Assembly: GCA_036897625.1 (NCBI GenBank)
Contig: JAYMTA010000007.1
Location: 62,001 to 126,000 of the forward strand
Source: Pelargonium cotyledonis
Taxonomy: Eukaryota; Streptophyta; Magnoliopsida; Geraniales; Geraniaceae
Direction: 5' to 3'
Length of the DNA: 64,000 nucleotides
This document shows, one piece after another, positions 52,521-61,487 of this stretch (position 1 is its first letter; the number at the start of each line of letters is the position of its first letter). The notes below the pieces were generated by a model. It had not been told where the DNA came from. It worked only from the letters and a program-made list of their open reading frames with translations, and did no database searches. Position numbers and translations under genes: made by a program.

Positions 52521-53039
52521 CCTTGTCTTTCTTAGTCTTGCTACCGGATATTCTACCTTGATAGTTGCTATAAGAAATCACACACTAAAGACTTTAAATG
52601 TACAAACAAAAATCTTCCTTACGGGGCACCCAAACCCTTGTTTTAAGGCATGCTTTCTAGATAAAAACTTTGCCGGCGTGTTATTCTACTTAATTCCGAT
52701 TCTTTTCCTTGGGATTTTTTAACTCCCCAGGATAGCTAGGAGTTTCCTTGTTGTTTGTTTAAAGAAAGAGTTCTAAGGGAATTTAAAGATTAGGTTCCTT
52801 CCATTATAGAATTTTACTTGTATAAAAGCAGAAAGTTACAGGATATTCTTAATAACATTCTTGGAATTTATTAGGTATACTCTTATTAACTATTGTAAAG
52901 TCCTCTTCAACATATTTTGGAGACTCTGCTTGGCAGACGGGTTTGATTATTCGGGGCGTTCTGTCATTGTTGTAGGCTCCTACTTTTATTAGATCAATGT
53001 GAATTGCCTCGCAATAGAGCTCTTCCAGACTTTAATTTG

Positions 53040-53055
53040 CTGTCTAATTAGACAG
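53040..53055. repeat. 16-bp perfect palindrome
   Basis: CTGTCTAATTAGACAG is its own reverse complement. A possible dimer-binding site or cruciform; no adjacent gene to give it meaning. Confidence 0.7.
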
Positions 53056-53216
53056 TGTTTTGCTCCGAACATAAGAATTACTAAGAAGCAAATTCAGGAA
53101 AAGAAAACTTTGTATGGGAAATGCGTGAGCAAGTTGTGCAGGGGCATCTTGTATTGTTAAATAGAACACCTACTTTGGATAGATTAGGTATACAGGTCTT
53201 CCAACCTCTTTCAGTG

Positions 53217-53239
53217 AAAAGACAAATGCTTTGTCTTTT
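53217..53239 (+). terminator. 10-bp hairpin ending in a T run
   Basis: AAAAGACAAA (53217-53226) pairs perfectly with TTTGTCTTTT (53230-53239) around TGC, and a further T follows. The shape is that of a terminator that could act on either strand, though the stem is A+T-rich. No gene is seen on either side. Confidence 0.45.
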
Positions 53240-54500
53240 TAGGTATTGTAGATCCCAGCATATATAGCCCTTTACTAAGGTTGCGGGCCTAATTTAACAA
53301 GTTCTTGCAAACCCCTTTCCAAAGCCCTTCTAAAAATCATTGCAAATGCTTTTTTCTTCTCCTATACTAAAGGGAGGCTTTCTAAGTCTGGGCTACAGTC
53401 TATCCCATAAAAAATACTGACAAGGGGTGCATAAATATATGCTACATAGGGGACCAAAATAAGGAGTACTCTCTTGCCGAACTAGGAGTAATCCAGAAAG
53501 AAAAGGAATTGGACACCTTATAAAATAAAATGCAAATAAAAGTTCTCAATTAAAAGTGCGTTCGTTAGAGTGAGTCATACGCACACATGTTTGCTAGACT
53601 ACAAGCCTATATTCTTATCATTACTAAAGATAGACTTTTGGTAACAAGAAAAGTCTAGGTTTTCCAACTCTCCTCAAGAACTCGACACAAACACTTATAG
53701 ATTCGTAAAATCTCTAGGATGTCAGCCTAAATATAGGGAAAACCGCTTTCAAAAATTGGGTTGGGAAATTCTATTAGTTTACAAAGAGAGGGCCTCTACT
53801 CTTATTATATATCTTTTTTTAGAGAACTAAACCTCACAAATTACTTCAAAAGGTCTACTTCAATGCCTGCTAAAAGAGAGCTCTAACCTAAGATTCTGAT
53901 GTATTCTTTCTTTTTTAGACTTTTAGAAGTAGAATAGAAGTCTTTCCAGGAGAAGCGGCTGCACACTGCCAGGAGAGGGATATCCTACAGATGACAAAGG
54001 AAATCTTAGGGAATCTTAGAATCGATTTGTCCGTACTGATTCGTGCAGTTTTGCATTTTTAATCCCCTCTTTCCAAGTATTTACGTTACACCTAATACTC
54101 GTATACTTGGTTTTTTGTTTTGCTCGGTAGCAGTTAAAGGAGTATAGACTAAGACAATTATTTACCATGTAAGTGGGTTTCTTCTAAAGTAAAGAAAGGC
54201 CCGTCAAAAAGGGTAATTTTCCGTTTTCTATCTAAGGAGCCTTCTCTCATTTTTATACTTTTAAAGACTCAACAAATTAAGGCCCCTTTCAAGTATCTCA
54301 GTTTTAGCAGCAGCTACATGGATAAAAAGGAATTTACTTATATAGAAAAGAGTTATTTAAAAGTTAATCACGTAAAAAACAATTTCTCTCAAACCAGGAT
54401 TGCTGTATAAAAGCATTCAATTTATTTCGAACGGGACCCCGAGAACTTATAAGAGAAGCTTATAACTTTAGCCTTCCCCTCTGATATACCACTCTATACA

Positions 54501-54573
54501 GAGTGTATAGCTCGGTTGGTAGAACATTGAGCTCTTAAGCTAGCGATCGCGGGTTCAAGTGGTGTCAGTTCCG
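54501..54573 (+). pseudogene. tRNA-Lys-like relic, anticodon CUU
   Basis: Seventy-three bases align without a gap to the remembered plant-mitochondrial tRNA-Lys, with about 55 of 73 positions the same. GTGTATAGCTC, GGTTGGTAGA and GGGTTCAAGT fall exactly at their canonical places, so base n of the tRNA lies at 54500+n. The anticodon at 54534-54536 is CTT, with U33 and A37 in place; the usual organellar gene has UUU. Pairing has decayed: acceptor 3 of 7, D 3 of 4, anticodon 3 of 5, T 3 of 5, counting wobbles. It matches the organellar gene clearly better than the nuclear Lys tRNA. Best read as a tRNA gene that lost function by substitution. Confidence 0.6.
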
Positions 54574-55762
54574 AAAAGTTATCTATAAAAAAGAGAAAAA
54601 CAAAATGTGTAGAATCTCTACAAAAGTAAAAAAGTATACTTGTTTAAAACCTCGGAGTTCCTCTTCCGCGCTCTCTCTTTGATCAAAGCTTGCTATACTA
54701 TAAATGGAACAAGTATGGTATTTACACGCGTAAACGCAGCGAGATAACCCAGTCTAGGAAGGATAAGTTCGTGAATGAGACAAAAACTTTAGCATTGGGA
54801 AAATATATGAAAATATATTAGATTCCTCTAAATAAGGTGATAAAAAGGGGACCCTAAGAAAAGGGGGGAGTTAAGCGTAACTATTAAAACTTTGTAAAGA
54901 AAAGATGAATTTAATCTAGATAAGAACTCATTATTTGTTAGCGGTTGTTAGGGAAATCCTCATTAATCGTCATTGAAGAACTTTAGAAACATCTAGTGAA
55001 CTTTTTTGTCATAAAGGTAACTATATATACCCTATCTTTTTAAAAGGGCGGGACTTAAGAAAATATATTTACCTTTACCTAGAGTTTCATACACTTTCGA
55101 TTAGGGTTAATAAAAAAGAAGACCCTAGTCCATAATTTTAATAGGATCTTGGTAATATCCGGTTACTAGAGGTTCGGTTCTATTACAAATAGTTAGTTCA
55201 CAAGACTTAAGTTTAGTTGTTTATAAAAGTCTGATTGGTAATGCAATGCACTGGGTTTCACAAAAAGGATAAGCGTACCCAGGTAGAGCTTCTTAAGGTA
55301 TACAATTTGAGTAATCATAAAATTTTTAGGCAATTTTAATAATATATAATAATGGAAAAACCGAATAAGTAAGGACTAGCTATAGTAGTATTAAATTACC
55401 AAAGCCTACACACTACCAAGATATATCTCCTAACTGAAAGTTTGTGAAACCTTTTTTGTTAAATTTAAAGAGTAAGATTGCTGAGTTTGAAACTCTAAAC
55501 CTCTCCTAAATCCAAGGTGTAGACTTCTTTTTATATAAAGCTAGCTGCTTCACAGCGATAGAACTTCTTCTCTCATCAACGCGCTTAAAGCAAAATTAAT
55601 GACATATCCAGAAAAAGTCTTGGTATATTTAAGATCATTGTTAATAGAACATAACCAATGATAGAATAAGGTGCTTGCTAGCTTCCCCTTATTATGCGTT
55701 TTATGTCAGTTATTTAGGAATAGAAGTTATCCATAGTATTCAATAGATTTCTTATATATTTA
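54574..55762. other. spacer between Lys-like and Gln-like relics
   Basis: No gene recognised. A D-arm-like word, TCTGATTGGTAATGCA, near 55230 and CAGGTAGAGC near 55280 recall tRNA starts but have no following arms. Confidence 0.5.
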
Positions 55763-55834
55763 AGGAGTATAGCTACGTGTTAAAGCACGAGTCCCTAGAG
55801 TTAGCATGTAAAGGTTCGACTCGTATTAAGCTCT
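55763..55834 (+). pseudogene. tRNA-Gln-like relic, anticodon CUA
   Basis: GGAGTATAGC at the start and GCATGTAAAGGTTCGA toward the 3' end match organellar tRNA-Gln very closely, at the right spacing for a 72-base tRNA. The D stem GCT/AGC (55772-55774 with 55784-55786) is fully paired and differs from the usual GCC/GGC on both sides, as a compensating change would. The anticodon at 55795-55797 is CTA, which would read UAG, though base 33 is C. Pairs kept: anticodon 4 of 5, T 3 of 5, acceptor 4 of 7, D 3 of 3. More intact than the Lys-like copy, but a working tRNA would need editing or a tolerant fold. Confidence 0.55.
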
Positions 55835-58800
55835 GTTTGAAAAGGTACTGATTTCAGAGTTCTGGATCTGATATTCCCTGTTTTTAACAAAGGAAAGTAA
55901 AAGGAAAAACTTACTCAGGTACAGAGCCCCATTTTGAGGTTTGTATTTATAAAAAGTTTAGTTCATAGATATAGATAGAGTCTCCAGGGGTTTTTCTCAT
56001 TGGATGAATGTCAATTAATAGATTTCAGGTTGCTTGTTGTTTGCAAACAAGTAAGGGTCTAAGCCGCCCTAGAGTGCCAATAGTAGTTAAAATTTTTCCT
56101 TTTCCGATGTCTTTAATATAGGAAAAATAAGCTCAATCGTTTTTCTATTTATAGTAGGGTTTATTTCTCAATATACGTCGTTAGTCAAAGTCACTCTGTT
56201 TTTTACTTTCTAGTAAAGCTAACACTTATTAAAGTATACTAGCCGCTACTTTTTTTTATAATATTATGAAAACCCTATAGCAATTAACAACAAAAAATAG
56301 AATTTAAACCTTTCGCCAAGAAAAAAGCAGGAAAGCAAGGTATTCTTGGACATATAGAACAAATTCTTCTAAGAGCAATTCTTAAGGAAGTCCCTAATTG
56401 GATTATTCTCTTCTGAAACTTCTACTTTTTAAAACCCCGGGAGCAAAAAGGGTACTTCTTACCCGTTTAGAAAAAGAGGGAGCTACCAGAAAATAAGAAC
56501 TACAGGGAACACTTGAAATGAAACATGAGTTATTATGAGACATATTGCATTCGAGATATAAAACAACACCTTCTTCAAATATTTATTAATTCGATATCGA
56601 TTACAGAAAACAGGTATAACAAAAGCTTTTCATTAAACAAAGTAGTCGGAAACAGCAACTTTGAGGTGAGGTACTTCTCCTCTTACCGGGATCAATACAA
56701 ACAGCTTCTACGAAAAATACTTACTAATCCCAGAAATATAAGAGATTTAAGAGACTTATCTGACTGACAAAAAAAAGGGTTCCCATAACCGGACTCTATT
56801 TTTAAGATTTCGAATTACCCGACTATACAATTTGGAAAAATCCCGGTAATCTTAGATGAGACTCTCCCCTTTTTGAAATACACATATTTTTAGAGCTTTA
56901 CTTTAAAAACGCAGGAAAGCGTACTCATTATTTAGTCTATGAGTTCTGACCTTTTTTTATTTATACTAAGTTCTTCCTTCGCACGTTACCCTTATAAATT
57001 GAGAATATCTAACTATTCACAGTAGTCTATTTTGGATGGCTTGTATGGTAGTGTACAGTTCAAAGAGAGTTGCTAATTTATTACCTCTTATTGGATTCCT
57101 TTTTATTGAAGGGAATACTAATACATTAACAGCAAAAAACTTGCTATGCTAATAGTAGAATCAAGAACTCTTTAAGATATACGCTCTGTAATAAACTCCC
57201 AGGGGATTTTCGCGGAGAAGCGCCTTCCCTAATAAAAATAGAGTTTAGGAAAACCTGAAGGAAGGACTGCTATAAGCGCTTAGTTCTATATATCTATAAT
57301 AGTAAGAGGAACTTTAGACTAGACTTTTGCTAAGAATCAATCTAAAGAATGAATTGAAATATCCAAAAAATTATTAAAGCAAGTCCTTTACAAATAATAT
57401 AGAAAGAAGAATTTCTGAAATAAAGGATCCGATTTAAAATAGTTAACTACGGCTATGACATGGCTCTTTATAGAATAGAAGGACAACAAAAGAAAAGGGT
57501 AAAGTCATACAATTATGTGCTTTAATAAAGAGGTTTTAGAAGATATAAGATTCTAGGCTGGGATTGCCCTGGTTAAATGCAGTACTATTAAAAAACATAC
57601 GCAGGACTCTGGGACCCTTCTTTATTGAAGAAAAGTTTCGTTTTTAAAGTTAGTTTAAGATTCCAAAAGGGTTTTAACACAAGCGCTACTACTGAAACGT
57701 AGGATCGTTCTAGAATTTCCTTATTATCCAGGGAGTGAATACAAGTATTGTCTTAAATTCCTAGCAAATAGGTAAGAACTGCCTATAGGTATTCAGTAAT
57801 ACATAAATTTGTTTGTACTCTCTAATTAAAAAATATATTCGAAAGATTAAGTTACGTTGTAGGTCTATCTTTTGATACGCAACTCAATACAACTCGAAGA
57901 CTTCTTTAGCTTCGTAAAGCAAGAATAAAATACTAGAATAAACTCAGCATTTTTATACATTAGGGCCCCGTCACAGGGGGTATCTAATAATGGTGTTATA
58001 CCGCATGATAAGGGTCTTATAAACAGTTTTTTTTTTAATTTTATTAATTAATGGGTAACAGATGTCAACTAAAAGAAGAGGTAGAATAAGAATCCGTTGT
58101 AAACTTGTAGGATTCTTTATTATATATAACAGGGGTAGGGTGCCTTGTAGAAGGAATTCCAGTGAACTTAAACTATAGACGGATGCTTGTTTCTAAAGCG
58201 AGACACATATGCTCCTAAGGGTCAAGGTATATTATTAAAAAGTATTAAGCTCAAGTTAGGAAAACTCTCTATCTCATGAGTTACTAAAAAGCAGGGGCTC
58301 AGGCCATGATTATATAAAATTTTTGTAATGGAAATACAAGCTCTAGTTAAGAGGGAATCAATCAATTCTAATTGCCCAATATTGCCTTGGTGTAAAGTAA
58401 CCCCGTTTTAGGTGTAAGACTTGTTTCTTGTTCCATACGAGGTGCTTTTTAACACATATTTAGTACATGGCTTTAAGGAGCCGCAGGGATTGTCCAACTC
58501 TACTCGTATTGTCTATTTTTATGAAAGGGCCTCGTTATAAAAAAGCCTCAGACTAAAAAAGAATACCGAATTCCAAACCTAAACCAAAAAGGAAAGACTA
58601 AGCTTGTATCTAAAAAAGGTAGTCGTTATTACTAGCTTAAGGGTTTCCCTATTCCCAATACGGATTCAATGACGTATGACAAGAGCTTCTTATATTTTTA
58701 CTAAACCCAAGTCTCGTTCACGAGTAAAAACTCAATAAAGTAACCTCAACATGCTGCCCCCGGAAAAGAAAATGGAAAAACACACCGGTGCTTCCGAGCA

Positions 58801-59325
58801 ATTAGCCTGCAACACACAAAAAAGTTCGGGATAGTCTGATGAAAATTCACATTTGGTATCTTAATACATTTGTTCCCTGTTGGTTAAAAAAGACTTCTTA
58901 TGATCAACCAAGGGCCCTTATAAAGTTCTTGTGTAGCTAAGAACTCTAATTTTAAGGAATTTTCAATTAAGAAATTAATAGCTTTTATTATTATTATATA
59001 TATCATTATCTAGGTGAATTAATTCAGTTCTGCATGGACATACTTGCCAGTTATTTACATCAGATTCATATCCTAATTTAAGTTACTAATTCCTGGCTTA
59101 ATTGATAGAAAAGGAGAGAGGGGGGTGCAAAAAAGGTAGTGACTCTTTAAAGAAAGCTAATCCTAATGATATGTATCTTGGGGCTTCCTATGTGAAAAAA
59201 AACCTAACTAGGAGAGAAACAAAAAGTTAAGGTTAAGTGCTCCTATTAATAGAGTACACGAATTGCTTAATAGAAATGTATTCAAATATTGCCCTTGCAG
59301 TAAAAAAGGGGGTAGTATAGTCGTG
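55835..59325. other. non-coding DNA
   Basis: No gene recognised. The 80-codon frame 56525-56767 starts at an ATG but has no family motif and is within chance length. I see no repeat or structured RNA in this stretch. Confidence 0.55.
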
Positions 59326-59397
59326 TGGAGTATGGTCTAGCGGTAAGGTACGGGTTTTTGCTAAAGGTTTAGCTCTAGTCTAGCAATTCTACTTAGC
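59326..59397 (+). pseudogene. tRNA-Gln-like relic, 5' half (anticodon UUG)
   Basis: The first 42 bases agree with organellar tRNA-Gln at about 33 positions: TGGAGTATGG, AGCGGTAAGG and the loop TTTTGCT with TTG at 59358-59360 and U33. The D stem still pairs (3 of 3 with wobbles). The anticodon stem keeps 2 of 5. Beyond about 59370 the likeness ends and no T loop can be placed. It is a 5' half-tRNA, of the kind plant mitochondria keep as processing signals, or a truncated pseudogene. Confidence 0.45.
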
Positions 59398-59742
59398 CTA
59401 CTTTTAGCTTTTGAGGAATACCATAGTGGTACACTTCGGAATCGGTAACTTTTAATATTCATAATTGTTATACTTGGAAGCACTCATTTAGTTTAATAGA
59501 AAGAGCACTCAACAGTGAGATTTATGTACGCTATGGAGGGATTTGCTCTCTAGTTTAGAGTCTTGTACATAAAGCTTTTTGTGTTATTTTTCTGAGAGTA
59601 CTCCGAATATTGATGAATTAGATACTTTGCGGGAATTCTAGTAATACTTTAAGCGAGTCGTAGTTATAGTATACAGGTAGGTCCTAGAAGAATTCCTAGT
59701 TCAATAAAAAGTTAAAACTTCTATTACCTTATATAGTTTATT

Positions 59743-59772
59743 ATATGTTAATCATTAGATATGTTAATCATT
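59743..59772 (+). repeat. 14-bp direct duplication
   Basis: ATATGTTAATCATT occurs at 59743-59756 and 59759-59772, two bases apart. A local duplication. Confidence 0.75.
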
Positions 59773-60178
59773 GCCATTGCTGACCTCCTCCCTAGATTTT
59801 AAGCAAGGTGGTTAATCCTTTAAACATAAAAAATACGTTTCTTCATCTCGAGTTACAAGAGCCTAAACCTCGATTCATATGTCTATAAAAGGGTCTCCTA
59901 CAAGATTAGGAAATAAAGTAAGTATCAATTTATATATCTGGGATCACCTTCTTATCTAGTAAGATTCAATTGTCACTTCCTAAGTATCGTCTTACTAAGT
60001 ATATACTAGTCTAACTCTATAAAATATATGTTCCGTTTTGCAGATATCTCGTGAAGAATTCAAACTTATTTCTCTGATTTTTTTTTACGGGACTCTGCTT
60101 TTTTTTATATCTACTAAATCTAATAGAGGATAAGCTAGGATTAAGTTTAAAAGAGACAAAATTACTTAGTATTAGACT

Positions 60179-60212
60179 ACTAAATTATCGCAGGAATTCA
60201 AGATAATTTAGT
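60179..60212. repeat. 11-bp perfect inverted repeat
   Basis: ACTAAATTATC (60179-60189) is the reverse complement of GATAATTTAGT (60202-60212), around a 12-nt loop containing GGAATTC. Likely to fold in RNA; no known function. Confidence 0.7.
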
Positions 60213-60481
60213 TCTTTGAGAGTTTGAGAGTATAGTCCTAATCTAAGCCAATATTTTCTAAGAGATAGTGTAGGAACCAACTCCATTCAAAGAGCTACCA
60301 ACTCAATTAAATGCTCAAGAAGAAATTCATATACCTTTAGAATGAATATCTTACAGAAGATGAAACTATTCTAGTTATTAATGAACAATACACCTTTATG
60401 AGACTATTATAGATATTCAATTTCAAAGCACTAACTCTTATCTACAAGCTCCAATGTATCCCTCCACTATATAAAAATTAC

Positions 60482-60553
60482 CACAAAAGACCTGGGTTGA
60501 ACCCTTGCCTGCAGGTTCCACTCTTCGGTGCTTTACCACTTAAAAAAGACTTA
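60482..60553 (-). pseudogene. tRNA-Gln-like relic on the minus strand
   Basis: The minus strand carries AAGTGGTAAAGCACCG, then TGGAACCTGCAGGCAAGG and GTTCAACCC, which follows organellar tRNA-Gln through the D loop, anticodon 3' stem and T loop. In canonical register the anticodon is GTG with A at 33, so Gln identity is lost. The acceptor and most stem pairs are gone. It lies about 1.1 kb from the plus-strand Gln-like half at 59326. Confidence 0.35.
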
Positions 60554-61161
60554 AAACTAAAAAGAATATAATTCTCATTTTACTAACTAAACTACCTTTT
60601 TTAGAAGGAAAGCATACAAAAGAACTCTTATTTATTATATATTATATAAGCGATTCTTGTTTATGAAATATGTAAGAATGCTCAAGTGAAAGTAAAGCAT
60701 TAGAAAAAGGGGTTTTAATATCCCCTCATGAGGTCGAATCAATAACAGACCGGCTGCTTGTACAGGCTACCTGAGGTATTAGCAAAAAAATAGGATGTAA
60801 TGAGACCTTTTTCTATTAAATGTATGTAGAATCCAGTAACAAATTCGACTTTTTGTTTTTCCGAGAGATTTGTGCAATTATCATCTATAGAAGTAACAAT
60901 CCATGCTGGAATTTCCTTTGAAAACTCATAAGAAGAATATGGAAAGCCAAGAACTTTTATACTAAGGAGACGAAGACATGAGAGTATGTAATTAGTAACA
61001 CACGCGCGGAAAAGGTCTCTAAAGGGTTCTTATAGTCTCACAAGGGGCACTATAGGTTCATAGATGAATTAGAATATTTTCAAAAAACGGGTAGTTTTTG
61101 AGCACTTGGTGCGTTTTAGATTAGATATGATAGAGGAACATTAGTGTTGAAGTACTTTTTA

Positions 61162-61182
61162 ACTAATCCGCGAACTCAAACC
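61162..61182 (+). repeat. dispersed repeat B, copy 2
   Basis: ACTAATCCGCGAACTCAAACC, matching 22084-22104 at 20 of 21 positions. It lies 33 bases before the tRNA-like element at 61216; the first copy lies 30 bases after the tRNA-like element at 21981-22053. Confidence 0.6.
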
Positions 61183-61215
61183 TTAGTCTCTATCCGCCTT
61201 TTGCTTGTCCTTTCT

Positions 61216-61285
61216 TGCTTTTACAAGTGGTTAGAGCACCGGTTCATGGAATCTCAAGTCATGGGTTCCAGTCGTGTCAAAGCAT
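61216..61285 (+). tRNA. tRNA-like sequence with short D arm
   Basis: TGCTTTT (61216-61222) pairs with CAAAGCA (61278-61284) at 6 of 7 acceptor positions. The T arm has TTCCAGT at 61266-61272 in a 4-of-5 stem, and the variable loop has five bases. The D arm is cut to AAGTGGTTAGAGC, lacking its 5' strand. The anticodon stem keeps 3 of 5; in canonical register the anticodon reads ATG, with C at 33, while one base earlier it reads CAU after U. AAGTCATGGGTTC is typical of organellar tRNA-Met genes. Better folded than most relics here, so a divergent, D-arm-reduced tRNA is possible; a pseudogene is as likely. Confidence 0.35.
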
Positions 61286-61409
61286 AAAAGTAATAAGGGA
61301 ATAAAATCTTTAATTTATTGCTGATGCTATTGTCTTATCAAGCTGCCGACCGCGGGTTTCTAAGAGGTTCTTTCTGAAAATTATGATATTAGGGCCGTGG
61401 TATAGAGTT

Positions 61410-61487
61410 CTTAGTTCCCTGCTTGATCCTTGGTAGTACATGAGTGCCATATGTCGAAAACTGTGAGTTTGAATCCTACAACTAAGA
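61410..61487 (+). tRNA. best-folded tRNA-like sequence, anticodon CAU (Met or Ile)
   Basis: CTTAGTT (61410-61416) pairs with AACTAAG (61480-61486) at all seven acceptor positions. The T arm has the loop TTTGAAT (61468-61474) and 4 of 5 stem pairs. The D stem CTGC/GTAC keeps 3 of 4 counting a wobble, with the usual TTGGTA in a rather long loop. The anticodon stem keeps 3 of 5. The loop GCCATAT reads CAU at 61448-61450 with A37 but C33. The variable loop has five bases and the discriminator is A. About 17 of 21 pairs form, far more than in the other copies. It may be a real divergent tRNA-Met/Ile(CAU), or the most recently decayed relic. Confidence 0.4.

Larger units (their letters stand above)
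45066..54500. other. long non-coding stretch
   Basis: No gene recognised. The longest frames (86 and 87 codons at 45172-45432 and 45498-45761) look like chance. Contents are a minus-strand T-arm motif (48004-48022), repeat C copy 2, the pyrimidine tract 52376-52520, and the hairpin and palindrome near 53.0-53.2 kb. Otherwise A+T-rich sequence with poly-A and poly-T runs. Confidence 0.55.
59398..61215. other. spacer around tRNA-like elements
   Basis: Holds the duplication at 59743, the inverted repeat at 60179, the minus-strand Gln-like relic at 60482 and repeat B copy 2. A further partial D-arm-like word, AAAGAGCACTCAACAG, near 59500 could not be extended into a tRNA. No protein gene recognised. 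Confidence 0.5.

Noticed and set aside
56525-56767. 80-codon frame from ATG, Lys, Arg and Tyr rich
   Set aside because: No family likeness, no ribosome-binding site and no neighbours; composition explains it.
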